The translations under genes were made by a program, and so were the position numbers. 64,000 bases of DNA from Pollutimonas sp963712655. GTDB lineage: Bacteria; Pseudomonadota; Gammaproteobacteria; Burkholderiales; Burkholderiaceae_B. Shown here piece after piece: positions 7,556 to 16,632 of this stretch. The stretch lies in assembly GCA_963712655.1 (NCBI GenBank), contig CAVQIT010000007.1, forward strand, positions 62,001-126,000, read 5' to 3'. Below the pieces are notes generated by a model. The model was not told the origin of the DNA and made no database searches. It worked only from the letters and a program-made list of their open reading frames with translations. Numbering within the stretch: the first letter of the stretch is position 1; every line of letters begins with the position of its first letter.

Positions 7556-8893
7556 ATGATCCAGATTGCATTGTTATTGTTCGGTACAAATCTAGTGCGG
7601 CGCCATGCCTATTTGCTTGGAATAATAAGCGCGCTTTGGTTCGCGGTAGGCCTGGTCATTTTTATCGACGGCCTGGATGGCGTGCGTTATTTCCCACTGA
7701 AGGTGTTCGGCGGCCTGTTGCTGATCGAAAGCATCATCACCCTTAGCGTGGCCTCGACCGCTCTCGGAGCGCAGAAGGCCGTGCTGTATTTCAAGGGCGT
7801 TCTTTTCTGCGTCGTGGCCGGATTGATTCTTTCCGGCCTATCCGCCAGCAATATATTGCTGGGGGTCATATGCGGATTTGCGTATTTCATGATGGGGGTG
7901 ATGCAGATTGCCTCGGCATGGGTGGTGCGTTTTCCTCAATGGCGCACGTCGCTGGCGGGCGGCATCGGTTTGCTGGCCTTCGCGATTTACATGTTCATTC
8001 CCTATCCTTCGTATTACGCCGCCACGATTTCATCGTTCATCGGCATGACCATGATGGTAGGCGGCTTTGCCTCCTTTCGGGTGTTTCTGCGTGCGCGGCG
8101 CTTGCGCGATGGCGCTTCCCTGTTCGATCTGTTCGCCCCCAGCGACCTGTTGCCCGGCGCCGTTCTACGCAAGACGCAGCCCAAACCCGGCGGCGCTTCC
8201 ACTGCAAAGGCCGACCGGCCGCCCCTGATTGTGCATGTGTGGACGCCGGAAGGTTCATCGAAGAATGCTCCGGTGCCGCGTCCTGTCATCAATCGCTATA
8301 TTGCCGCCGTGGATGCGCAGGGCGTGATCTCCACCGGACATGCCGCCATGGAGCTTGCCCCATCCACCTATATCAGCCTGTATCCCGGCGTGGAAATCGA
8401 CCGTTCGCCGTCGGAATTTTTCCGTTTGTTGAAGGCTACCAAGGAAAACGACGTGCCCGGCAGGTATTTGCCCGATTACCCGACCGAATCGGCGGCCTGG
8501 TGTCCGTCGAACTGGCAAATACGCTTCGACTACTACAACCGCGACAGCTTGTTGAACTTTTGGGATGCCTACCGCCAGCAGGAAATCTATAACCTGACAT
8601 ACCGCAATTGCTCCAGCACGGTGGCTTATGCCCTGGAGGCCGCATTGGACGGCGCCCTGGCCGAGCGCGGCATGACATGGCGCTCGGTGCTGCGCACTTT
8701 CTTGATGCCGGAACTATGGATCGCGGCGCAGGTGCGCAAACGCGCCCAGACCATGGCCTGGACGCCGGGGCTTACCCTGGACTATGCCCGCGCCTTGCGG
8801 GTTATTGTCCAGCCTGTGCGCTTGCCGTGGTTTTATCGTTTCTTGCGTGTCATCCGCCGCGTGCCCGAATCGGTGACGCGTGGCACTAATTGA
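7556..8893 (+). CDS. HdeD-like membrane domain fused to a papain-like (NlpC/YiiX-type) domain
   Basis: This 445-residue protein begins with about six membrane helices typical of HdeD/DUF308 (LGIISALWFAVGLVIFIDGLDGV; LLLIESIITLSVASTALGAQKA). After a linker near residues 185-230 a soluble domain follows with STGHAAMEL (His ~262), YISLYPGVEID, and TYRNCSSTVAYALEAALDG (Cys ~352). His plus Cys in this order points to a permuted papain-like thiol hydrolase or acyltransferase. The NC(S/T)(S/T)T block resembles that of the DUF4105 gene at 5098. ATG 7556 lies 48 bases after the MASE1-PAS stop, so co-transcription is likely. The substrate is unknown. Confidence 0.78.
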   Translation: MIQIALLLFGTNLVRRHAYLLGIISALWFAVGLVIFIDGLDGVRYFPLKVFGGLLLIESIITLSVASTALGAQKAVLYFKGVLFCVVAGLILSGLSASNILLGVICGFAYFMMGVMQIASAWVVRFPQWRTSLAGGIGLLAFAIYMFIPYPSYYAATISSFIGMTMMVGGFASFRVFLRARRLRDGASLFDLFAPSDLLPGAVLRKTQPKPGGASTAKADRPPLIVHVWTPEGSSKNAPVPRPVINRYIAAVDAQGVISTGHAAMELAPSTYISLYPGVEIDRSPSEFFRLLKATKENDVPGRYLPDYPTESAAWCPSNWQIRFDYYNRDSLLNFWDAYRQQEIYNLTYRNCSSTVAYALEAALDGALAERGMTWRSVLRTFLMPELWIAAQVRKRAQTMAWTPGLTLDYARALRVIVQPVRLPWFYRFLRVIRRVPESVTRGTN

Positions 8894-9065
8894 GTCATAC
8901 GCAAGGCCTCAGGCCGTAGTTTGTCCCGGCCGTTCGATTTCCAGTATGCCGGCCGCGCCCCGAGGCGCAAACGCTGTTAATGATACGCATAAATTAAGCA
9001 ATGCCGGTCTTCAGCTTGTGGGGTGAAGTCCGGCGCGGCCTTTGGTTTTGAAGGAGCATATACGC

Positions 9066-10373
9066 ATGAAAGGTATGAAAATTCCACGAATAATCCTGTT
9101 TGCCATCGTATACGGCATACTTGCGTTCGCCAGCATCGGACTGCGCGATGCGGCAAGCCATTCGGTTCTGCTCTGGCCCGCGGGCGGCATTTTGCTCGGC
9201 GCCCTGATGATAAGCCAGCGGCAGGACTGGAAGTGGTGGCTGGCGGTAGCGGGTGTCTTGCATTTGCTGGCAGGGCTGGCCAGCGGCCGCGACTGGCCTG
9301 TTTCGCTTGTCTATGTGGCCAGCGATCTGTTCGCCATGTCCGTGGTGGCGGCTTTCTGGCGTTCGCGCGTGCGGGAAGGCGATCATGCGCTGGATATTCC
9401 AGCCAGCCTGGCCTGGTTTCTGGCGGCTGTGCTGGCAGGCGGGGTGCTGGACGCGTTTATCTCTACCTTCGCCCTGCAACTGCTGGGCGTCGCGCCCTCC
9501 GCGCATGGATGGATGGCGCGTTTCATGCCTGGCGTCATCGGCTGTCTTATTGGCGCTCCCTTCGTCGTGGCTTGGTCGGCCTTTCGCGCGAAGCGCTCCG
9601 GGGGGCCGTCCAAGCGGAATTTTTATCTGGGCCTGTGCTGGTTCGCGCTGATGATCGCCACGGCCATGATTGCCTTTGACGGTCCGGTCGCCATTGCCGT
9701 CCTGGGCGGCATGAGCTACGAATTGGCCTATCTGCCCATACTTTTCGTGGTGCTGGTCGCGCTGGTCTGGGGCCAGCGCGGATTGACGCTGGCTTTGCTT
9801 TTTCTGGCGATGATTGCCACCGTGAATACGGTGCAAGGAGAGGGGCCGTTCGCCTCCGCGCATACCTTTTTCGGCGATGCCCTGCTCGAAGTCCAGGGCT
9901 ACATAGGCGCCGCCGCCCTGGTCGGCCTGCTCATGGCCGCGATCATCGCCACTCGCAATCAGGCGCTTCGCGATGCGGCGGCCTGGAAAGTCCGGTTCGA
10001 AGCGGCCCTGATGGGAAGCCGCCAGCTTATGTATGAATACGATCCCGCGACCGGCTTGTTTTCCTGGGGCGGAAGCGTAGACGCTTTGCTGGGCATACCG
10101 GCCGCGCAATTGGGCACGCTGGCCGCATTCCTGGAACGGATTCATCCTGACGACCGTGAAGGCATAGCGGCGGCGGTCGCCGCGCGTTCGGCGGGCAAGG
10201 CGGGGCGGCTCGAGCAGCAGGATTTGCGCTACCGGATTTTTTGCGGACCCGATTCCTGGCAAGATGTCATCGATACCGGCGCGCCCATTGTGGATCTGGA
10301 CGATGAGGTATACAGGGTAAACGGCTTTTTGCGCTTGCAAGGGGCGGCGGGCGAACAGGCTGAACAGGGTTAG
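9066..10373 (+). CDS. Second MASE1-PAS membrane sensor without an output domain
   Basis: About 435 residues from MKGMKIPRIILFAIVYGILAFASIGL. ATG 9066 has GGAG nine bases upstream; a TTG further upstream is less likely. The hydrophobic helices, including SVLLWPAGGILLGALMISQRQDW, form a MASE1 domain up to residue ~310. A C-terminal PAS-like segment follows (RQLMYEYDPATGLFSWGGSVDALLGI; RIHPDDREGIAAAV; YRIFCGPDSWQDVIDTG). No catalytic output domain is present. It is a paralogue of the protein at 6260-7507. Its stop is 3 bases before the hydrolase gene at 10377, so the two are almost certainly co-translated. Confidence 0.82.
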   Translation: MKGMKIPRIILFAIVYGILAFASIGLRDAASHSVLLWPAGGILLGALMISQRQDWKWWLAVAGVLHLLAGLASGRDWPVSLVYVASDLFAMSVVAAFWRSRVREGDHALDIPASLAWFLAAVLAGGVLDAFISTFALQLLGVAPSAHGWMARFMPGVIGCLIGAPFVVAWSAFRAKRSGGPSKRNFYLGLCWFALMIATAMIAFDGPVAIAVLGGMSYELAYLPILFVVLVALVWGQRGLTLALLFLAMIATVNTVQGEGPFASAHTFFGDALLEVQGYIGAAALVGLLMAAIIATRNQALRDAAAWKVRFEAALMGSRQLMYEYDPATGLFSWGGSVDALLGIPAAQLGTLAAFLERIHPDDREGIAAAVAARSAGKAGRLEQQDLRYRIFCGPDSWQDVIDTGAPIVDLDDEVYRVNGFLRLQGAAGEQAEQG

Positions 10374-10376
10374 GCC

Positions 10377-11189
10377 ATGACAGAAAACACTGGCTCTATC
10401 GGTGCTTTGCTAATTCACGGCCTGGGGGGAACACAGTACGATCTGGGCTCGATGCACAAGATTCTTGGCCGCTGCGGAATTGAAACCCATGCCCTGACCT
10501 TGCCCGGCCATGGCGGCCAGCCAACCGACCTGCTCAATGTGACGGCCGAGGATTGGGTGGAGGCCGTGCGCGCCAAGTACCACGAGATACTGGCGAACTA
10601 CGATACCGTCCATATCATGGGCATGTGCATGGGGGCGCTGCTGGCCGTCGAGCTCGCCAAGCGCGAGCGCCACATGAAAGGCCGGCTGGTTGTGCTGGCT
10701 CCGCCCGTGTTCCTGGATGGCTGGTCCACCCCCTGGTATCGCAGTGCGCGCCATCTTCTATACAGGCTGCCTGTTTTTCCGCGCAGCATCAAGGTAATCG
10801 AGGAAGAGCCGTTCGGCATCAAGAACGAACTGGTGCGCAGCATCGTCAAATCCAAGTTCGAGCGCGGCGATAATTTTCATTATCAGTGGATTCCGCTCTA
10901 TGCCGTGCGCCATGTGGACCGCCTGCGCGCCTGGGTCATGCAAGGGTTAGATAGCATCGCTTGTCCCACCTTGATCGTACATGCGCGGGAAGACGAGCTT
11001 ACGTCGTTGAAGTCGGCCTTCTACCTTGAAAAACACATGACGGCCGCAACGCCGCGCGTCGTGGTATTGGAAAATAGCTACCACATGATATGCGTGGACA
11101 ACGACCGCGACCAGGTTACCCGCAGCGTTGCGGAACACTTCGGCCTGGATCCGGATATTGCCGTGCGCCCCAGGCGCCGTGCTTCATAA
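10377..11189 (+). CDS. Alpha/beta hydrolase with Cys nucleophile (Est30-like)
   Basis: This 270-residue protein has the oxyanion region LLIHGLGGTQYDLGSM, the nucleophile elbow IMGMCMGALLAVELA, an Asp in HAREDELTSL, and a His in ENSYHMICVDNDRDQV. The fold resembles the Est30/monoacylglycerol lipase-type carboxylesterases. The elbow is G-M-C-M-G, with Cys84 where these families have Ser, as in dienelactone hydrolases. Such a swap usually changes substrate range or lowers esterase rate. The gene follows the MASE1-PAS gene by 3 bases. It probably acts on a small ester, thioester or acyl group; the substrate is not known. Confidence 0.85.
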   Translation: MTENTGSIGALLIHGLGGTQYDLGSMHKILGRCGIETHALTLPGHGGQPTDLLNVTAEDWVEAVRAKYHEILANYDTVHIMGMCMGALLAVELAKRERHMKGRLVVLAPPVFLDGWSTPWYRSARHLLYRLPVFPRSIKVIEEEPFGIKNELVRSIVKSKFERGDNFHYQWIPLYAVRHVDRLRAWVMQGLDSIACPTLIVHAREDELTSLKSAFYLEKHMTAATPRVVVLENSYHMICVDNDRDQVTRSVAEHFGLDPDIAVRPRRRAS

Positions 11190-11359
11190 GGCCGCCGCGG
11201 CCAGGCGTTCGTGCGGCATGCAAAAAAAAAGTTGTTCTGGCACAGACAGTAATAACGTATGTCGATACAATGCCGCAGGCTTGGTCCCCTGGGGCTAGGA
11301 ACACAATATTTTACGATTGGCCCAATAATACCCACTACAATTATGTAATATTTTGAATA

Positions 11360-11380
11360 AAGCCGCGTGGTGGGCGGCTT
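11360..11380 (+). terminator. Weak hairpin terminator candidate
   Basis: AAGCCGC (11360-11366), a 7-base loop and GCGGCTT (11374-11380) form a perfect 7-bp stem followed by GTTTCG. The T-run is poor, so termination may be inefficient. It separates the hydrolase gene from the glycosyltransferase gene. Confidence 0.45.
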
Positions 11381-11437
11381 GTTTCGTCACTTTACTTGCC
11401 GGCCTGCCATGGATGCCTGCGCTACAACATTGTTCAT

Positions 11438-12436
11438 ATGATGCCTGAATCTGTGTCCCTGTCTTGCGTGATTCCGTGTCTCAACGAAGAGCCCAATCTC
11501 GATGTCTTGATGCCGGTGTTGCTGGCCGTTCTCAAGAAGCTGACCAGCGACTACGAGATCATTGTGGTCGATGACGGCAGCACCGATGCCACGGCGGCCA
11601 CCATGCGGCAATGGACGCAACGCTATCCTCAAATCGTTTGCTTGCACCTGTCGCGCAATTTCGGCAAGGAAGCGGCGCTCATGGCGGGCCTGGAAACGGC
11701 GCAAGGCCGCGTGGTCGTCACCATGGACGCCGACATGCAACACCCGCCGTCCCTGATTCCAAGAATGTTCGAGCGCTGGAAGGACGGCGTGGAAATGGTC
11801 TATGCCGTGCGCACCAGCCGCCAGGACGAATCAATATTCAAACGCTTGGGCGCGCGAGTTTTCTATAAGCTGATGCGCGGCTCCCACGGATTGCAGGTGC
11901 CTCCCAATGCCAGCGATTTCCGGCTTATGGACAGGGCGGTGATCGACTCGCTGCTGTTGCTGCCCGAGCGCAACCGATTCATGAAGGGCCTGTTTGCATG
12001 GGTGGGTTTTCGTGCCGAAGCGTTTCCGTATTCGCCGCCGGAGCGCCTGCACGGCAAGACCTTTTTCAAGCCCTGGCGCCTGTTCGGCTTTGCGATAGAT
12101 GGCTTGACCGCATTCACCACCTGGCCTCTGCATTTGGTAAGCGTGGTGGGAATTGGCTTGTCGCTGCTGTCGTTCTCCTATGGCGTGTACATTGTCATTA
12201 CGTATCTGCTTTATGGCGATCCGGTTCAAGGGTGGGCCACCTTGATCACGCTCATTCTCTTTTTTTCGGGTGTCAATCTGATTTCCCTGGGCGTGGTCGG
12301 CGAGTATGTGGCGCGGATTTTCAACGAAGTCAAGGGTAGGCCCCTGTATCTGGTGCGCCGCAGGGTGGGCCAGGGTATGCAGGCCGGCTCCGCATCCAGC
12401 GACCGAACGGAGTCGCCAATGAATAATCAGGCATAA
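11438..12436 (+). CDS. Polyprenyl-phosphate hexosamine transferase-like GT2 (ArnC/DPM1/FlmF type)
   Basis: About 332 residues. The GT-A fold shows SCVIPCLNEEPNLDVLM, YEIIVVDDGSTDATAATM, and VVTMDADMQHPPSLIPRM with the DxD-like metal site. Two C-terminal membrane helices follow (LHLVSVVGIGLSLLSFSYGVYIVI; LITLILFFSGVNLISLGVVGEYVARIF), as in GtrB/ArnC-type enzymes that load a sugar on undecaprenyl phosphate at the inner membrane. It is the first gene of a set with a YdjC/ChbG deacetylase and an ArnT-like transferase, so the likely sugar is an N-acetylhexosamine. Two adjacent ATGs (11438, 11441) lack a clear Shine-Dalgarno. Confidence 0.9.
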   Translation: MMPESVSLSCVIPCLNEEPNLDVLMPVLLAVLKKLTSDYEIIVVDDGSTDATAATMRQWTQRYPQIVCLHLSRNFGKEAALMAGLETAQGRVVVTMDADMQHPPSLIPRMFERWKDGVEMVYAVRTSRQDESIFKRLGARVFYKLMRGSHGLQVPPNASDFRLMDRAVIDSLLLLPERNRFMKGLFAWVGFRAEAFPYSPPERLHGKTFFKPWRLFGFAIDGLTAFTTWPLHLVSVVGIGLSLLSFSYGVYIVITYLLYGDPVQGWATLITLILFFSGVNLISLGVVGEYVARIFNEVKGRPLYLVRRRVGQGMQAGSASSDRTESPMNNQA

Positions 12437-12557
12437 AGGTGGCTGCCGGTCGCTCTACGGGTGCTCTTGGTGGGCTCCATCGGTGGCATGCTGTTTTTCA
12501 CTCACTGAATTCTGCCAGTTGTCCCGCCAGGTTTTGCATGATGAGAATCCCCGGAGC

Positions 12558-13394
12558 ATGAGCGCCATCGATATTCAAGCACCGTCGCTGATTGTCTGCG
12601 CGGACGATTTCGGAATGAATCCCGCCATCGACGAAGGCATTGTCCGTTTGTCGGAATTGGGCCGGCTCGATGCCGCCAGTTGCATGCCGCAAGGCTCTTC
12701 GTTTGCCCGCAGTGCGCCGGCTTTGCTGGGTACGCCGCTGCAGCGCGGCCTGCACTTGAACTTCACCGAGACGATGGGTGGGCCGGGCCTGTTCTTGCCG
12801 CTGAATCGATTGATCGGGCTTGCCTGGCTGCGGCGCCTGGACCGCAAAACCGTCCGCGCGCAGATCGCCCGGCAGTTGGACAAATTCGAGGATGTCATGC
12901 TGCAGCGGCCGGATTTTGTCGATGGCCATCAGCATGTCCACCAGTTTCCCGTCATCCGCGATTGCCTGCTGCAAGAACTGTTGCGCCGCTATGGCGGCGC
13001 CTTGCCCTGGCTGCGATCGACGGTGCCGGCGGCGCTGCCGGGCCTGCCCTGGCGTATGCAATACAAAGCGCGGGTCATCGGAGCGCTGGGCGCGCGCCGG
13101 CTGGCGCGGCAGGCAAGCGGGCATGGCTTTGCGCGCAATCACCGTTTCCTGGGAGTTTACGATTTCAAGGGCGGGGCGCCGGGCTATGCCGCGCTGTTGC
13201 GCCAGTGGCTGCAATTGGCGCGGGATGGCGATTTGCTGATGTGCCACCCCGCGGCCTGGCTGGTCGAGTCCGACGCCCTGGGTGCGCAGCGCCGTGCCGA
13301 GTTCGAGGTGCTGGCGGGAGAGGAAGCAGGGCTGTGGCTGGCCAAGCCGCGGCACAACAACAATATGCTTGAAGGTAAGCCGGATGTCCAATAA
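12558..13394 (+). CDS. ChbG/YdjC-family carbohydrate deacetylase (NaxD-like)
   Basis: About 278 residues starting MSAIDIQAPSLIVCADDFGMNPAIDEG. The ADDFG metal/catalytic motif, DGHQHVHQFPVI with the His ligands and LLMCHPAAW near the end are the family landmarks. Relatives remove an N-acetyl group from sugars; NaxD in Francisella and an Lgm protein in Bordetella deacetylate an undecaprenyl-linked N-acetylhexosamine before transfer to lipid A. The position between a GT2 and an ArnT-like gene supports that role here. ATG 12558 is chosen by family alignment; the Shine-Dalgarno spacing is short. It overlaps the next start by 11 bases. Confidence 0.88.
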   Translation: MSAIDIQAPSLIVCADDFGMNPAIDEGIVRLSELGRLDAASCMPQGSSFARSAPALLGTPLQRGLHLNFTETMGGPGLFLPLNRLIGLAWLRRLDRKTVRAQIARQLDKFEDVMLQRPDFVDGHQHVHQFPVIRDCLLQELLRRYGGALPWLRSTVPAALPGLPWRMQYKARVIGALGARRLARQASGHGFARNHRFLGVYDFKGGAPGYAALLRQWLQLARDGDLLMCHPAAWLVESDALGAQRRAEFEVLAGEEAGLWLAKPRHNNNMLEGKPDVQ

Positions 13395-14940
13395 GAACGT
13401 ATCAGATATCTCTGAAGACCACGCAATGTCGCGGTTTCCCTTGCCGGCATGGCAGGTTTTTTCCCTGCTGGCGGGCATGGTAGCTTTATGGACAGTGCTT
13501 TGCGCCGTCAGCCACAGCGCGCCTGATCTGGATGGCATGGAAGAGCTGGTCTGGGCTTCCAGTTTCGAGTTGGGCTATTACAAGCATCCTCCTTTCCCAT
13601 CGTGGCTGCTGTATGCGTTGAGCGGCGTTTTCGGCAAGCCGGTCTGGCTTACTTTTTTTGCGGGCCAGATGCTTTCGGCGCTGGCGCTGTGGTTTGTGTG
13701 GCGGCTGGGTTGCGAATTCACGACGCCGCGCAAGGCGCTGCTGGCGATGCTTATGGTGTCGACGACGGTGTATTTTTCGCTGCGCGGCACCATCTATAAC
13801 CACAATACCGCGCAGCTATGGTCCATCGCGGCCAGCACCTGGCTGTTGTATCGCGCCTTGCGTTATCAAAAAATCAGTTCGTGGATATGGCTGGGCGTGG
13901 TCGCCGGCTTGGCTTTCATAACCAAATACAGCGCCGTCGTTCAGTTTGCGGTGTTTTTTCTGTTCATGTTGGCGCAAGGCCATTTTCGCGAAGCGGCCAG
14001 CCGCAAGGGCGTGGCGGTTGCATTGCTGATGTTCATGCTGGTGGCGGCCCCCCATTTTTACTGGCTGGCCGCCAACGACTTCGCCCCCCTGACCTATGCG
14101 GAGGACTCTTTCGAGTCCGGCGGCTATGTGCAGGTCTTGAAAAGCATTCTGAACTTTTCCCTGGACCAGCTCGTGCGCCTCAGCCCCATGCTGGTGGTAT
14201 GGCTGGCGCTGTTTTATTGGAATAAGCGGACCGGCAACCGGGGCGCAAGCAGCTATGCGCGCGATTTGTCCGCCTGGGACCGGTCATTTCTCCTGTGGAT
14301 AGGATTGGGCCCGTTTATTGCGACGGTATTGGTTTCAGCCGTTCTGGGCAGGCAGCTTGTGGCCTCCTGGGCCACCACTTTCTTTATCTTGTATGGCTTT
14401 TTCGCATTGTGGTGGCTGTCGGGCGGCGTGCGGCTTAACCTGCGGCGGACCATTATCCTGGTCGTCGCTTTGCATGTCTTGATGGCTTTGGCTTATGCGC
14501 TGGCGCGCGGGCCGGTGGCCTATAACCTGGGGCGCAAAACGCGGTCGACGTTTCCAGGGCCGGACATCGCCGCCCAGATGCAAAAGGTATGGAGCGAGCA
14601 TGTGCCCGGCATCCCTTTGCAATTGGTGGCCTCCGATACCTGGTTGGGAGGCAATATCGCGGTGAATGCCAGTCCGCAAGCCCATGTGTTCATCGATGCC
14701 AGTTACGTGGAGTCGCCGTGGCTGAATCCCGGCACGGCGCTCGAGTGCGGCGTACTGGTGGCGTACAGTGAAACGCTGCGCGCCAACCCGATGCCGGCCC
14801 TGAAACAACTGTACGATACGGCAGCATGGAAGGGCGTTGTGGCACTGCCGTGGTCGACCATCAAGAGCCCCGCGATTGTCGTGAATTGGGGCATCATTCC
14901 GCCCCAACCGACATGCCGCGCGAATCGTCCGGCCAAGTAA
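13384..14940 (+). CDS. ArnT-like (GT83/PMT) lipid-linked hexosamine transferase
   Basis: This protein of about 518 residues has roughly ten to twelve membrane helices. The first periplasmic loop carries APDLDGMEELVWASSFELGYYKHPPFPSWLL, the acidic-pair loop and KHPP block that define the ArnT/PMT fold. The C-terminal ~110 residues are soluble and would face the periplasm. ArnT-type enzymes move an aminosugar from undecaprenyl phosphate to lipid A phosphate. The ATG at 13384 (MSNKNVSDISED) lies inside the end of the deacetylase gene with AAGG upstream, so translation is coupled. It belongs to the same pathway as the two preceding genes. Confidence 0.88.
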   Translation: MSNKNVSDISEDHAMSRFPLPAWQVFSLLAGMVALWTVLCAVSHSAPDLDGMEELVWASSFELGYYKHPPFPSWLLYALSGVFGKPVWLTFFAGQMLSALALWFVWRLGCEFTTPRKALLAMLMVSTTVYFSLRGTIYNHNTAQLWSIAASTWLLYRALRYQKISSWIWLGVVAGLAFITKYSAVVQFAVFFLFMLAQGHFREAASRKGVAVALLMFMLVAAPHFYWLAANDFAPLTYAEDSFESGGYVQVLKSILNFSLDQLVRLSPMLVVWLALFYWNKRTGNRGASSYARDLSAWDRSFLLWIGLGPFIATVLVSAVLGRQLVASWATTFFILYGFFALWWLSGGVRLNLRRTIILVVALHVLMALAYALARGPVAYNLGRKTRSTFPGPDIAAQMQKVWSEHVPGIPLQLVASDTWLGGNIAVNASPQAHVFIDASYVESPWLNPGTALECGVLVAYSETLRANPMPALKQLYDTAAWKGVVALPWSTIKSPAIVVNWGIIPPQPTCRANRPAK

Positions 14941-14970
14941 GGCCGATCCGAAATGGCGCCGCACTGCGCG

Positions 14971-16632
14971 CTAGGCCGCTTCCGCGTCCAACGCTTTAGC
15001 GCTTGCGGCCACCGATACGTCGCCTTGTATTTGCCGGGAAATATGTTTGCCCAGGCGGTGTGACAAGGCCATGATGGTCAAGGTCAGGTGTTTGTCGGGC
15101 AGGATGGGAATGACGCCGCCATCGCAAATGAATACATTGTCGAGACCGTACACTTTCAGGTTGGCATCGACCACGCCGGTATCGGCATCGGCCGACATAG
15201 GGGTAGTGCCCGCATAGTGTATGCCGGTGCCGCTATTGTCGCGCGTGGTGTACAGCTTGGTTGCGGAGGCCGACCGCAATACTTTGCGGCCCCAGGCCAT
15301 CATGGAATCCATCTGGGCGCTGGCGGCGGCCGGGGTCGTGAAGTCGGCCTGTACTTGGCGAACTCCGTATTTGTCGGAGGTCGCGCCGGGGCGTACGCGG
15401 TTTTCCGGCACAGGCTCTCCGGCACAGAACAGACCCAGGGTGACATAGCTGTGGAACATCGTTCGCGCCAATTTTCCCTTTATGAAGGAGGGAAACGGCT
15501 TGAGGCCGCCCAGGTAATGCGGGACGTCGGGAATGCCGTGGATGGCATGGCCGATAAAGGGAAATGACGATCCGTTGGGCAGCTTGCCGCGCGATAAAAG
15601 TATAAGCAGGTCGCCATAGCCTATATCGTAATCGCGATGTTTGCCCCACAGTTTGCGCAGCGACGTGGACAGCACGACCTTGGGGTTGTCTTGCAGGCCG
15701 CGGCCTACCAGATCGTTGCGATTGCCCATGCCGGCGGGATCGATGCTGTCGGCCGAGTTGAAGAGGATACGGGGCGTTTCGATGGCGCCCGCCGCCAGCG
15801 CGACGATGCGTGCACGCAATAGCTGCCGCTCGCCGGACAGCGTATTCAGATATTCGACGCCGGTCACACTGTTCGAGCCACCTTCGCGCACCAGACGCAC
15901 GACCTTGGCATGGGTGCGCAAATCGTAGTTGTGCAAAGGAGCGATTTCGGGAAGCAGCCTGGCGGAAAATTTATAGACCGAGCCGACGGGACAGCCCGAG
16001 GTGCATATGCCGGTCGATACGCAAGATGTCGCCATGCCTCCGCGTGTATTGATCGCCTTGCGGTTCGGTATGGCATGCGAGTGGGGATCATTCAACTTGC
16101 GCACGGCCTCGACGATCATGTTATCGGCGGGGCGCAGCGGCTTGGGCGCAATGAAGGCGCCGTCAGGCAGTTCGGGCAGGTTTTCGGCCGTGCCGCAAAC
16201 CGTGATGAGCTCTTCGACCGCTGTATAGTGCGGTGCGAGCGCCGCATAGTCCACCGGCCAGCTTTTTAGATCGGTGTCCGAGAACCTGACGCTGACCCCA
16301 TTCCATAAATTCTGCAGGCCATCGACGGCCAGAATCTGGAAATGCCGGAATGCGTTTTGCGCGCGTTCGGTGGACCCGGTTGCTCCATCGGCAAACAGCG
16401 GGTGGATGAACAGGCTATCGTGAGGATCGCTTGGCCACACGGTGTCGGGGCCAATGCCGAAATCTTTGCCGGCGCCTGGCGGCGATATGTCTTTGAACTG
16501 ATTGGCAGGCAATTGGGATCCCTGCTCCAGCGAGATGACCTTTACCCCCGCCTTGGCCAGTTGATGGGCCAGGATGCCGCCGCCGGCTCCGGTTCCTACA
16601 ATGCAGACGTCGCAGTCGAATCCATTATCCAC
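14971..16632 (-). CDS. GMC-family FAD oxidoreductase
   Basis: This 553-residue protein starts at a GTG (16632). The FAD-binding N-terminus reads CDVCIVGTGAGGGILAHQLAKAGVKVISLEQG. RIVALAAGAIETPRILFNS and the C-terminal NSGTGIHYAGTTPMSADADTGVVDANLKVYGLDNVFICDGGVIP complete the GMC pattern, with the active-site His expected in the last block. Members oxidise sugar, polyol or cyclitol hydroxyls. The GTG overlaps the stop of the sugar-porter gene by 8 bases, so the two are translationally coupled. No twin-arginine signal is present, so it is probably cytoplasmic. The substrate is probably the solute brought in by the porter. Confidence 0.9.
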   Translation of the reverse strand: MDNGFDCDVCIVGTGAGGGILAHQLAKAGVKVISLEQGSQLPANQFKDISPPGAGKDFGIGPDTVWPSDPHDSLFIHPLFADGATGSTERAQNAFRHFQILAVDGLQNLWNGVSVRFSDTDLKSWPVDYAALAPHYTAVEELITVCGTAENLPELPDGAFIAPKPLRPADNMIVEAVRKLNDPHSHAIPNRKAINTRGGMATSCVSTGICTSGCPVGSVYKFSARLLPEIAPLHNYDLRTHAKVVRLVREGGSNSVTGVEYLNTLSGERQLLRARIVALAAGAIETPRILFNSADSIDPAGMGNRNDLVGRGLQDNPKVVLSTSLRKLWGKHRDYDIGYGDLLILLSRGKLPNGSSFPFIGHAIHGIPDVPHYLGGLKPFPSFIKGKLARTMFHSYVTLGLFCAGEPVPENRVRPGATSDKYGVRQVQADFTTPAAASAQMDSMMAWGRKVLRSASATKLYTTRDNSGTGIHYAGTTPMSADADTGVVDANLKVYGLDNVFICDGGVIPILPDKHLTLTIMALSHRLGKHISRQIQGDVSVAASAKALDAEAA

